Source of the DNA: MR-S7 sp000400995
GTDB taxonomy: Bacteria > Pseudomonadota > Gammaproteobacteria > Burkholderiales > Burkholderiaceae_C
NCBI RefSeq assembly: GCF_045291395.1
Contig: NZ_CP152342.1
Location: forward strand, 3,844,001 to 3,908,000
Direction of reading: 5' to 3'
Length of the DNA stretch: 64,000 nt
The notes under the pieces are model-generated. The model searched no databases. It saw nothing but the letters and a program-made list of their open reading frames with translations, and had not been told where the DNA came from. Below, piece after piece: positions 47,754 through 55,756 of the stretch; position 1 is the first letter of the stretch; every line of letters starts with the position of its first letter. A program made the translations under genes and the position numbers.

Positions 47754-50015
47754 ATGCAAGAGATCCAACACAGCCTCCCTCCGGCGAAGCTGACCCGCGT
47801 GGCTTGGGCCGCCGGGTTGTGCTTTGCCGCCACTACTGCCTTCGCGCAGCAAAACGCCACGCTGGGCACGGTGACGGTGACCGACACGGCCGACCTGCCC
47901 GTCAAGGTGGACCAGGCGCCCTCCTCCAAATTCACCGCGCCGCTGCTCGATACGCCCAAGACGGTGCAGGTCATCAACGAGGAGGTGATCCGCCAGACCG
48001 GCTCCACCAGCCTGACCGAGGCGCTGCGCACCACGCCCGGCATCACCTTCGGCGCGGGCGAGGGCGGCAACCCCGTGGGCGACCGGCCCTTCCTGCGCGG
48101 CAGCGACTCGCAGAGCAGCCTGTTCGTGGACGGCATGCGCGACATCGGCGCGCGTTCTCGCGAGGTGTTCAACATCGAGGCCATCGAGGTCGTCAAGGGC
48201 TCCGACTCGGCCTACGCGGGCCGCGGCGGCGCGGGCGGCAGCATCAACATGCAGACCAAGCGCGCGAAGAACGAGAACTTCATCAGCGGCGACGTGGGCC
48301 TGGGCACCGACAGCTACAAGCGCGCCACGGTCGACCTGAACCGCAAGCTGGGCGACACCGTGGGCTTTCGCCTGAACGCGATGGCGCACGACGCCGACGT
48401 GCCCGGCCGCAACGGCCCGGACAACCAGCGCTGGGGCATCGCGCCCACGGTGACCTTCGGCATGGGGACGGCCACCGAGATCACGCTGGCCTACGAGCAC
48501 ATGACCAGCGACGACATGCCCGACACCGGCGTGCCGTACGCGATGGGCAACGTGAGCGGGCTGACCTCGCCCACCTTCGTCAAGCCCACCTACGGCGGCA
48601 ACCGCGACAACTGGTACGGCCTGAAGGCGCGCGACTTCCGCAAGGAAAAGAGCGACATGTTCACCGCCGCCATCGAGCACAAGTTCAGCGACACCAACAA
48701 GATCCGCAACGCCACGCGCTGGAGCAAGGGCACGCAGGACTATGTCTGGACGCAGCCCGACGACAGCCAGAGCAACGTGGCGGGCGGCAAGGTGTGGCGC
48801 CGCATGAATTCGCGCTACGCCGAGAACAAGACGCTGCAGAACCTGACCGAGTTCACCGGCCAGGCCTTCAGCGGCGACGTGAAGCACCAGTTCGCCGTGG
48901 GCCTGGAACTCTCGCGCGAGGAGTCCGACCTCGACAGCTACAAGATGGTCGGCGCCGACGGCAAGGACATCGCCAACACCAACCAGTGCGTGACGGGCCT
49001 GTCGCCCTACATGTGCACGAGCCTGTACAGCCCCAACGGCAACGACCCGTGGACGGGCCACATGGTGCGCAACAACGCCGTCACGCAATACAAGGCGAAC
49101 ACCGCCGCGCTGTACGCCTTCGACACGATCACGCTGACGCCGCAGTGGCTCGTCAACGCCGGCCTGCGCTACGACCACTACCGCACCAAGCAGTGGAACG
49201 CGACCAGCGCCTACGAGTACGACGACAACCTGCTCAACTACCAGCTCGGCGTGGTCTACAAGCTGCAGCCCAACGCGAGCCTGTACGCCAGCATGGGCAC
49301 CTCGTCCAAGCCCGGCGGCGGCGCCGTGGGCCAGGGTAGCGAGGACCAGGCCATCAGCGTCATCAACGCCGATGCGCTCAAGCCCGAGAAGACCCGCTCC
49401 TTCGAGCTGGGCACGAAGTGGGACGTGATGGACCGGCAGCTGTCGCTGACGGCCGCCCTCTTCCGCAACGAGACCACCAACGCCCGCATCACCGACGCCC
49501 TCGGCCAGGTGCTGATGGCCGGCGAGAAGGTCGTCAACGGCCTGGAGCTGGGCTTCGCCGGCCGCGTAACCAAGCTGTGGGACGTGTTCGGCGGCTACAC
49601 CTACATGGACAGCGAACAGAAGAACGCCGGCACCTCCTGCCCCCGCGGCGGCGGCGCCTGCACGCCCAGCGCGGCCAACGGCCAGGCCTTCCCCAACACG
49701 CCCAAGCACAGCTTCAGCCTGTGGACGAGCTACAAGGTCACGCCCCAGCTCACCCTCGGCGTGGGCGCCTTCGGCCAGAGCGAGGTGGTGGGCGGCTATT
49801 CGTTCAGCAGCAACCGCTCGCTCATCCGCAAGGGCACGCCCGGCTATGTGCGCTACGACGCCATGGCCAGCTACGCCTTCAACAGGAACCTGTCGCTGCA
49901 GGTCAACCTGTACAACCTGACCGACAAGGTCTACTACAACACCGCCTACGCGGCCCACTACGCGGGCATGGGTGCGGGCCGCTCGGCGGTCGCGTCGCTC
50001 AAGTTCACGTATTGA
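47754..50015 (+). CDS. TonB-dependent siderophore receptor (Fiu-like)
   Basis: The 753-residue outer-membrane receptor has a signal peptide (about 1-31, ending AFAQ). A plug domain follows (about 40-180: TPKTVQVINEEVIRQTG, FLRGSDSQSSLFVDGMRD, IEVVKGSDSAYAGRGGAGGSINM), then a 22-strand barrel to the terminal aromatic residue (SLKFTY). It is similar in architecture to catecholate receptors such as Fiu. CGGAG lies upstream of the ATG. piuC follows, the usual partner of fiu-like receptors, so iron regulation is expected, but I could not find a convincing Fur box. A hairpin terminator follows the stop. Confidence 0.93.
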   Translation: MQEIQHSLPPAKLTRVAWAAGLCFAATTAFAQQNATLGTVTVTDTADLPVKVDQAPSSKFTAPLLDTPKTVQVINEEVIRQTGSTSLTEALRTTPGITFGAGEGGNPVGDRPFLRGSDSQSSLFVDGMRDIGARSREVFNIEAIEVVKGSDSAYAGRGGAGGSINMQTKRAKNENFISGDVGLGTDSYKRATVDLNRKLGDTVGFRLNAMAHDADVPGRNGPDNQRWGIAPTVTFGMGTATEITLAYEHMTSDDMPDTGVPYAMGNVSGLTSPTFVKPTYGGNRDNWYGLKARDFRKEKSDMFTAAIEHKFSDTNKIRNATRWSKGTQDYVWTQPDDSQSNVAGGKVWRRMNSRYAENKTLQNLTEFTGQAFSGDVKHQFAVGLELSREESDLDSYKMVGADGKDIANTNQCVTGLSPYMCTSLYSPNGNDPWTGHMVRNNAVTQYKANTAALYAFDTITLTPQWLVNAGLRYDHYRTKQWNATSAYEYDDNLLNYQLGVVYKLQPNASLYASMGTSSKPGGGAVGQGSEDQAISVINADALKPEKTRSFELGTKWDVMDRQLSLTAALFRNETTNARITDALGQVLMAGEKVVNGLELGFAGRVTKLWDVFGGYTYMDSEQKNAGTSCPRGGGACTPSAANGQAFPNTPKHSFSLWTSYKVTPQLTLGVGAFGQSEVVGGYSFSSNRSLIRKGTPGYVRYDAMASYAFNRNLSLQVNLYNLTDKVYYNTAYAAHYAGMGAGRSAVASLKFTY

Positions 50016-50045
50016 TCTGACCGCGATCAAACTCCAAGGGTGACC

Positions 50046-50080
50046 AAGCCCCGCCGCAGGCCCTGCGGCGGGGCTTCGTT
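50046..50080 (+). terminator. Strong G/C hairpin after the TonB receptor gene
   Basis: A perfect 15-bp stem, AAGCCCCGCCGCAGG (50046-50060) and CCTGCGGCGGGGCTT (50062-50076), is followed by CGTT. It is terminator-like but has only a short T-run, so some read-through into piuC is possible. Confidence 0.65.
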
Positions 50081-50115
50081 CTGATACCTTCCCCATTTTT
50101 CGTGCCAGGAAACCC

Positions 50116-50805
50116 ATGCTGCTGCGCATCCCCGCCCTGCTCACCCGCGACGAAGTGCGCGCCTGCCGCCAGGCGATGGAGCAGGCCGAATGGCAGGACG
50201 GCCGCGCCACCGCCGGCCACCTGGCCGCCGGCGTCAAGGCCAACCTGCAATTGCCCATCGACAGCCCGCTGGCCGCGCAGCTGGGCGACCTGATCCTCGA
50301 CAAGCTCGGCGCCAGCCCGCTCTTCATGGCCGCAGCGCTGCCGCTCAAGGTGCTGCCGCCGCGCTTCAACCGCTACGAGGGCGGCGGCACCTACGGCAAC
50401 CACATCGACAACGCCTTCTTCACCATTCCCGGCACGGCCATCAAGGTGCGCACGGACGTATCGACCACCGTGTTCTTCAGCGACCCCGATGAATACGAGG
50501 GCGGCGAGCTGATCGTGGAGGACACCTATGGCCAGCAGAGCGTGAAGCTGCCCGCGGGCGACGCCATCGTCTACCCCGGCACCAGCCTGCACCGCGTCAA
50601 CCCGGTCACGCGCGGCACGCGCGGCACGCGCTTCGCGTCATTCTTCTGGACACACAGCCTGGTGGCCTCGGCCGAGCAGCGCCGGCTGCTGTTCGACCTG
50701 GACCAGCAGATCCAGCAACTCACCGCGCGCCACCCGGGCGACTTGGCGCTGGCCGCGCTCTCGGGCACATACCACAACCTGCTGCGCATGTGGTCGCAGG
50801 CATGA
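50116..50805 (+). CDS. piuC: PKHD-type Fe(II)/2-oxoglutarate dioxygenase (PiuC/YbiX)
   Basis: The 229-residue cytoplasmic enzyme has iron ligands His96 and Asp98 (GNHIDNAFF) and His159 (TSLHRVNPV), with Arg residues at 166-172 to bind 2-oxoglutarate. PiuC/YbiX proteins are encoded beside TonB-dependent siderophore receptors and are iron-regulated; their substrate is not established. It starts 100 bp after the receptor stop, with a hairpin between them. Confidence 0.94.
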   Translation: MLLRIPALLTRDEVRACRQAMEQAEWQDGRATAGHLAAGVKANLQLPIDSPLAAQLGDLILDKLGASPLFMAAALPLKVLPPRFNRYEGGGTYGNHIDNAFFTIPGTAIKVRTDVSTTVFFSDPDEYEGGELIVEDTYGQQSVKLPAGDAIVYPGTSLHRVNPVTRGTRGTRFASFFWTHSLVASAEQRRLLFDLDQQIQQLTARHPGDLALAALSGTYHNLLRMWSQA

Positions 50806-50817
50806 AAAATGAAACAC

Positions 50818-50955
50818 CCCCTGAGTCGCTTCGCGCCTTCCCCTCTCTTCGCGCTGCGCGCTACGGGAGGGGGACGCCACCAGCGCGGCGGGACGGCCCT
50901 TGCGCGGCGGCCCGCGCATGGGGCGCGCCAGTTTCATGCGATGCAGGCAGCACGC
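50818..50955 (+). repeat. 3'-end repeat B, copy 4
   Basis: It begins 13 bases after the piuC stop: CCCCCTGAGTCGC, hairpin GTCGC-TTC-GCGCC (one mismatch), C4 and G5 outer arms around CGCGCTGCGCGCT, GGGGGACGCC and the G/C-rich tail ending in GGGCGCGCCAGTTTCATGCG, shared with copy 1. It fills the gap before the oxidase pseudogene. Confidence 0.75.
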
Positions 50956-50974
50956 AGCGCTATGGATAACTGAG

Positions 50975-52152
50975 ATGACAACCGATTCACCCAGTCTCAA
51001 TATTCATGGAGCGCCCGTGCGCCCGGCGCACACGCGCATTCCCGCCGACATCGGCTGTGCGCTGGACTACGAACGCCACGCCGCGCACCACATCGAGGCC
51101 ATGGCCTGGCGCCACATCCAAGGCGGCGCCGACCAGAACCTGACGCTGGCCCACAACCGCGCCGCGCTCGACGCGCTGCGCCTGCTGCCGCGCCCGCTGG
51201 CCAGCCTGCGCGGCGGGCACACGCGGCTCACGCTGCTGGGGCAGGCGTTCGAGCACCCGCTGCTGCTCGCGCCCGTGGCCTACCAGGGCCTCGCGCACCC
51301 CGAGGGCGAAATTGCCAGCGTGCGCGCTGCGATGGCGCTGCGCGCGGGCTACATCGCCAGCACGCTCTCCAGCCACACGCTGGAAGACATCGCCGCCGCC
51401 GCCCAGGCCGCCGCGCACGAGCTGGGGCACGGCGCGCCGCTCTGGTTCCAGCTCTATTCCCAGCCCGCGCGCGAGCACACGCTGACCCTGCTGCGCCGCG
51501 CCGAGGCCGTGGGCTACCAGGCCATCGTGTGGACGGTGGATGCATCCATCAAGCGCTCCGGCTTCGCGCTGCCGCCGGGCGTGGAGGCCGCCAACCTGCG
51601 CGGCTACCCGGCCGTGCAGCACACGCCGCAGGCCATCGGCGGCGCCGTGCTGCTGGGCACACCGCTGGCCGACGCGGCGCCCGCGCTCGAAGACCTGGAA
51701 TGGCTGCGCGCGCAGACGCGCCTGCCGCTCATCGTGAAAGGCGTGCTCTCCCCCGCGTGGCTGCCGAGGCCGTGGCGCGCGGCGCGGATGCGCTCGTCGT
51801 CTCCAACCACGGCGGGCGCGTGATGGACGGCGTGCCCGCGCCCATCGAGGTGCTGCCCGCCATCCGCGCCGCCGTGCCCGCCGCGCCGCTGCTGCTCGAC
51901 AGCGGCATCCGCTGGGGCACCGACGCGGCCAAGGCCCTGGCCCTGGGCGCGAGCGCCGTGCTTATCGGCCGCCCGCAGCTGCACGCCCTGGCCGTGGCCG
52001 GCGTACAGGGCGTGGCCCATCTGCTGCTGACGCTGCGCTCCGAGCTGGAGCTGGCCCTGGCGCAACTGGGCTGTGCGCGGCTGGAGCAGCTCACGCCCGA
52101 GGCGATGTGGGACGGTCCTTCAAAAAGTGAGCTGGTCGCGCTTGTCAGATAA
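50975..52152 (+). pseudogene. FMN-dependent alpha-hydroxy-acid oxidase, interrupted by a -1 frameshift
   Basis: The N-terminal 260 residues (from ATG 50975) and the C-terminal 130 residues of a lactate/glycolate-oxidase-like FMN enzyme lie in different frames. The switch is at about 51751-51762, between the active-site Lys strand LPLIVKGVLSP and AAEAVARGADALVVSNHGGR, which holds the catalytic His and flavin-binding Arg. One extra base there, for example a C in the CCCCC run, would restore a 392-residue protein. The last residues (SKSELVALVR) and the TAA are encoded by dispersed repeat A. It is either a decayed gene or a sequencing error. Confidence 0.88.
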
Positions 52153-52219
52153 GGGTTTCAGCATCATTGACCCCTGAAGCACTCCTCAATCAAGCGCAAC
52201 AAGCTATCGAAAAAGAAGC
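52119..52219. repeat. Dispersed palindromic repeat A, copy 11 (inverted pair)
   Basis: TTCAAAAAGTGAGCTGGTCG plus CGCTTGTCAGATAAGGG faces CAATCAAGCGCAACAAGC plus TATCGAAAAAGAAGC. An inner GTTTCAG/CTGAAGC pair is also present. It supplies the last codons and stop of the oxidase gene and touches the stop of the convergent FTR1 gene. Confidence 0.75.
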
Positions 52220-53016
52220 TACACCCTCGGCCCCGACTCCCGCCACCAGCACCGCAGGATGTACGCCACGGGCGGCACCATCAGCACCGCGCAGAACGCG
52301 CCGAACCACCGCCCCTGCGGCAGCACGGGCGCGGCCAGCGCCTCCAGGTGGCGCGCCCAGGCGGACGTGGGCGCGGCCAGTGCCAGGTATTCGGCCAGCG
52401 CGCCCAGCATCATCTGGATGGCCAGCAGCGACAGCAGCGCCGCCGACAGCCGGAACGCCGCCAGCATGCCCACACGCGTGCCCAGCCCGCGCCACGCGAC
52501 GGCCAGGCAGGCCGCGCCCGCCAGGCCCAGCACGGCACCTTCCAGCACGCCCGCGCCGTCCGTGCGCAGCCACAGCCCGCGCAGGAACAGGCCCGCCTCC
52601 AGCGTCTCGCGCAGGCTGGCCACGCAGCTGAACGCCAGCAGCCACAGCGGTGCGGAGGGACGTTCGAGCCATTTCTCCACCAGCGCCTGCACGTGCGCGC
52701 GGATCGCCCCCTGGGCCGCCAGCAAGGTGCTCACCAGCACCAGCACGCCCAGGGCCAGCACGAACGTCAGGCCCGCAGCCCAGCGCGGGTCGATGTGCGC
52801 GGAAACCAGCCAGAGCGTGAATCCCGCTCCCGCCGCGCAGCCCGCCACAGCGCCTGCGGCCACCCAGGGCAGCCAGCGCGCGCCCTGCGCCGAGCGCAGG
52901 CTGGCGACGAGCGCGCCCAGGATCAGGAGCAGCTCCGCCGACTCGCGAAGCACCACGGAAAACGCATCGAACACGGCAGGAAGAAGAGGCAGGGCTGCAA
53001 AGCGCCTGATTGTCAT
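52219..53016 (-). CDS. FTR1-family high-affinity iron permease
   Basis: The 265-residue membrane protein has about seven hydrophobic segments and the two iron-binding motifs of FTR1/EfeU: RESAE at 24-28 and RETLE at 136-140. It imports iron through the inner membrane, usually with a periplasmic oxidase or binding partner; no such gene is adjacent. An iron function fits the nearby TonB receptor, PiuC and Fur-type regulator. It is divergent from the small unknown gene at 53108. Confidence 0.9.
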   Translation of the reverse strand: MTIRRFAALPLLPAVFDAFSVVLRESAELLLILGALVASLRSAQGARWLPWVAAGAVAGCAAGAGFTLWLVSAHIDPRWAAGLTFVLALGVLVLVSTLLAAQGAIRAHVQALVEKWLERPSAPLWLLAFSCVASLRETLEAGLFLRGLWLRTDGAGVLEGAVLGLAGAACLAVAWRGLGTRVGMLAAFRLSAALLSLLAIQMMLGALAEYLALAAPTSAWARHLEALAAPVLPQGRWFGAFCAVLMVPPVAYILRCWWRESGPRV

Positions 53017-53107
53017 TCAAAGACCTACTGCTGCGCCCGCGGCATCCGTGCGACACTGGCGCCTTTACCGCGCCTTTGCTTCACACACCGGCACCACCCC
53101 GACCTTC

Positions 53108-53443
53108 ATGAACGACAAGGATCTTCTGTCCATCATCGATCGCGCCGTCGATGAGTTCAACGGCGACCTCGACGAGCTGGAAAGCGCCATCGGCATGCTG
53201 ATCCTGGGCCGGCACTACGGCTGGCGCGTGATGCTGCTCATCCACAGCCCCACCACCGTGCGCAAGTACCTCAAGACGCTGGGCCTCAAGAGCCTGCGCG
53301 ACGTGCTGCCCGAAGTAGGCGTGCTGGCCCACCGCTCCAACGCCTGGCGGCTGGTGGATGGCACCAAGAACTTCTGGAAGGTGGTGCGCGGCCAGATCAG
53401 CGGCGTGCGCACCGCGCGCGTGGACAAGACCCCGGCCGACTGA
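53108..53443 (+). CDS. Conserved hypothetical small protein
   Basis: The 111-residue soluble protein is one I do not recognise. It is acidic and helical at the N-terminus (LLSIIDRAVDEFNGDLDELE, 5-24), followed by LILGRHYGWRVMLLIHSPTTVRKYLKTLG and LVDGTKNFWKVVRGQISG, and ends in a basic tail. The composition looks like a typical cytoplasmic protein. It is an isolated transcription unit between the FTR1 gene (91-bp divergent gap) and the Fur-family gene. Confidence 0.75.
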   Translation: MNDKDLLSIIDRAVDEFNGDLDELESAIGMLILGRHYGWRVMLLIHSPTTVRKYLKTLGLKSLRDVLPEVGVLAHRSNAWRLVDGTKNFWKVVRGQISGVRTARVDKTPAD

Positions 53444-53490
53444 CCCGCGCAGGCGGCGCGGGCGCATTCGCGCGACCCGATGAGTAGCAT

Positions 53491-53518
53491 TTGACAATAC
53501 TATTCACCCACTCATAAT
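53491..53518 (+). promoter_or_regulatory. Sigma-70 promoter of the Fur-family gene
   Basis: TTGACA (53491-53496) and CATAAT (53513-53518) have a 16-base spacer. Transcription would start near 53525, the annotated ATG, implying either a leaderless mRNA or use of the downstream in-frame ATG at 53591. An imperfect dyad AGTA...TACT overlaps the -35 box. Confidence 0.65.
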
Positions 53519-53524
53519 CCGGGC

Positions 53525-54001
53525 ATGAGTCAGCGTCATCCGTCCGCCGCGCCCACCCCACCCTCGCCCCTGCAGCCCCAAGACCCGCTCATGGAGCAGT
53601 CCCGCGTGCTGGAGCGCCTGAACGCTGCGAACCTGCGCCCCACCATGGCCCGCATCAGCGTGTACCAGGCCATCGCCACCATGGGCAGCCAGGGCGTCAC
53701 CGCCCACGACGCCTTTCAGATCGTGATCCAGCGCGGCACCCGCATCTCGTTCAGCAGCATCTCGCGCATCATGCGCGAGATGTGCGAGCAAGACCTGCTC
53801 TCGATGACGCTCAACCGCAGCGGCACGGCGGTGTTCTTCCTGCGCAGCAACTCGGCGGCCAGCAAGGAAATCCGATTCGAATGCGCCAGCACCGGCCGCT
53901 GCGCCGTGGTCGAGAACGCCGACCTGCACGCGCGCCTGCTGGCGGCGGCGCGGCAGTCGGGGCTGGAACTCGACGGCCAGTGCGTGGTGGTGCGCGGGTA
54001 G
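53525..54001 (+). CDS. Fur-family transcriptional regulator
   Basis: 158 residues from ATG 53525, or 136 from ATG 53591. The winged-helix domain has LNAANLRPTMARISVYQAI and SFSSISRIMREMCEQDLL, as in Fur, Zur and PerR; the C-terminal part has FECASTGRCAVV in place of the usual C-x-x-C-G zinc motif. The His-rich metal-sensing segment of classical Fur is weak or absent, so the ligand is uncertain. The proline-rich first 22 residues and the promoter position argue that the shorter start may be the real one. The context (FTR1, siderophore receptor, piuC) suggests an iron-related role. Confidence 0.8.
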   Translation: MSQRHPSAAPTPPSPLQPQDPLMEQSRVLERLNAANLRPTMARISVYQAIATMGSQGVTAHDAFQIVIQRGTRISFSSISRIMREMCEQDLLSMTLNRSGTAVFFLRSNSAASKEIRFECASTGRCAVVENADLHARLLAAARQSGLELDGQCVVVRG

Positions 54002-54005
54002 CCTC

Positions 54006-54944
54006 TCAGAAACGTTCGCCAGGGCCCAGATAGCGCCACTGCCCCACGGGCAGGCTGCCCAGCGTGACGCGGCCGATGCGGATGCGCTTGAGGCCCACCA
54101 CCTTCAGCCCCACCAGTTCGCACATGCGGCGGATCTGGCGCTTCTTGCCCTCCTGCAGCACGAAGCGCAGCTGCTCGGGGTTCTGCCACTCCACCTGCGC
54201 GGGCTTGAGCGCCTGCCCGTCCAGGCTCAGGCCGTGGCGCAGCCGCGCCAGCCCCTCGCGCGGAAAGGCGGCCTGCACGTCGGCGGCCACGACGCCGCCT
54301 GCTGTCGGGTACTCCACGCGCACGAGGTATTCCTTGTCCACCGTGGAGTCCTCGCCGATGAGCTGGCGCGCCACGCGGCCGTCCTGCGTGAGCACGAGCA
54401 GGCCCACGGAGTCGATGTCCAGCCGCCCGCACGGCGCCAGGCCCTTGAGCTGCGCGGGCGCGAAACGCGTGCGGCTGGCGTCGCCCTTCCAGTGCGTGCG
54501 CTGGCTGACGAGCGCCACGGCGGGCGTGTGCCCGTCCTCGGCCTGCCCGCTCACGTAGCCCATGGGCTTGTGCATCAGGATAGTCACCTGCTGCTGTTGC
54601 TGGCCCTGGGCGGCGCGGTCCACGTCGATGCGGTCCTGCGGCAGCACCTGCAGGCCCATGGCCGCCACCTGCCCGTTGACGCGCACCCAGCCCCGGGCGA
54701 TCCACTCGTCGGCCTCGCGGCGCGAGCACAGGCCCAGCTCGGCCATGCGCTTGTTCAGGCGCGAGCGGTCGCCGCCGCCGGGCGGGGCGGCATCAGGGCG
54801 CAGGGAGGGAGCAGCGGCGGGCTTCGGCGCGGCGGGCTTCGGCGCGGCGGGCTTCGGCGCGGCCGGCTGAGGCGCGGCGGGCTTGGGCGGAGCGGTTTTT
54901 TTCGGGGCCAGCGACAGACGCGGGCGCGGTGGAGGAACTGGCAT
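54006..54944 (-). CDS. RluF-type 23S rRNA pseudouridine synthase
   Basis: The 312-residue product has a low-complexity Pro/Ala/Lys N-terminus (about 1-58, with KPAAP units repeated), an S4 RNA-binding domain (RLNKRMAELGLCSRREADEW to about residue 108) and a TruB/RsuA-like catalytic domain. The catalytic Asp is Asp176 in CGRLDIDSVGLLVLTQDG, and the C-terminal motif is EGKKRQIRRMCELVGLKV. This is the RluB/E/F and RsuA family, closest by length and motifs to RluF. It starts 5 bp after the stop of the Crp/Fnr gene, so the two are probably co-transcribed. Confidence 0.88.
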   Translation of the reverse strand: MPVPPPRPRLSLAPKKTAPPKPAAPQPAAPKPAAPKPAAPKPAAAPSLRPDAAPPGGGDRSRLNKRMAELGLCSRREADEWIARGWVRVNGQVAAMGLQVLPQDRIDVDRAAQGQQQQQVTILMHKPMGYVSGQAEDGHTPAVALVSQRTHWKGDASRTRFAPAQLKGLAPCGRLDIDSVGLLVLTQDGRVARQLIGEDSTVDKEYLVRVEYPTAGGVVAADVQAAFPREGLARLRHGLSLDGQALKPAQVEWQNPEQLRFVLQEGKKRQIRRMCELVGLKVVGLKRIRIGRVTLGSLPVGQWRYLGPGERF

Positions 54945-54949
54945 GGCCG

Positions 54950-55678
54950 CTATTGTCTCGCCACCGCGCGCGGAAAGTCGCCCGAGCGCAGCGCGTTCAG
55001 GTCGAGCACCCGCAGGCCGCCGTATTCCACGCGGATCACGCCCTGCTCCTGCAGGCAGGCCAGCGCCTCGTTCACGCGCTGGCGCGACAGGCCCACCAGG
55101 TAGGCCAGCTCCTGCTGCGTGATGCGCAGCACCTCGCCCACGCCGGGGTAGAGCACGGGGTTGAACAGCGCCGCCAGGCTGCGCGCCACGCGCGCGTCGG
55201 GGCTGCCCATGCGGTCGATCTCGCGCGCGGAGATGAACTGCCCCAGCCGCTCGTTGAGCTGGTTCATCACGAAGCGGTTGAAGCCGATGGAGTGGTCCAG
55301 CAGCCAGTGGAAGGTGTCGATCGGCAGGCCCGCCACCACGCTCTTGCGCAGCGCCTGGATGTTGTAGCGGTAAGGCTCGCGCTTCATGGCCGTGCCCTCG
55401 CCGAACCAGCCGCCCGGCGGCACGCCGGTGAAGGTCATGGTCAGGCCGTCGGCGTTGTCGGCGCTCATCTTGAGCAGCCCTTCGACGAGGCCGAACCAGT
55501 AGGTGACGGAGCGCCCCACGCGGCACACGTAGTCGCCCGCCTGCGCATCGCCCACCACCAGCGCCGCCACCGCGCGCTCGCGCTCGGCGCTGTGCAGGAG
55601 GCCCAGCCATGGAATGCCCTGCAGCTCGGCCGCCGTGGGCGGCCTGCGCCGCAGGTAGAGGGGCGCGTCCTGGCTCAT
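54950..55678 (-). CDS. Crp/Fnr-family transcriptional regulator
   Basis: The 242-residue product has a cyclic-nucleotide-like sensor domain (about 25-145, with the MTFTGVPPGGWFGEGTAMK loop where cAMP would bind in Crp) and a helix-turn-helix near 185-225 (ITQQELAYLVGLSRQRVNEALA, CLQEQGVIRV). The Fnr-type Cys cluster is absent. The ATG at 55678 is chosen because the 20 residues upstream in frame are encoded by dispersed repeat A. It is followed closely by the RluF-type gene. Confidence 0.88.
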   Translation of the reverse strand: MSQDAPLYLRRRPPTAAELQGIPWLGLLHSAERERAVAALVVGDAQAGDYVCRVGRSVTYWFGLVEGLLKMSADNADGLTMTFTGVPPGGWFGEGTAMKREPYRYNIQALRKSVVAGLPIDTFHWLLDHSIGFNRFVMNQLNERLGQFISAREIDRMGSPDARVARSLAALFNPVLYPGVGEVLRITQQELAYLVGLSRQRVNEALACLQEQGVIRVEYGGLRVLDLNALRSGDFPRAVARQ

Positions 55679-55692
55679 GCGCCAGCAGCTCC

Positions 55693-55750
55693 CGATTTCA
55701 TAGCTGCTCGCGCTTGTCTGCAGCCAGTTTGAGGCCAATTCGGCATGAAA
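55693..55750 (+). repeat. Dispersed palindromic repeat A, copy 12
   Basis: GATTTCATAGCTGCTCGCGC, then TTGTCTGCAGCCAGTTTGAG and GCCAATTCGGC. It lies between the gspB stop and the start of the Crp/Fnr gene. Confidence 0.75.
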
Positions 55751-55756
55751 CCTCCT

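Noticed and set aside
47592..50369. Open frame of 925 codons on the minus strand opposite the TonB receptor
   Set aside because: Same shadow effect; the receptor on the plus strand has signal peptide, plug and barrel features.
54819..54880. Short tandem repeat in the RluF-type gene as a contingency locus
   Set aside because: The units encode KPAAP in a low-complexity N-terminal tail; lengths are multiples of three, so slippage would not switch the gene off.
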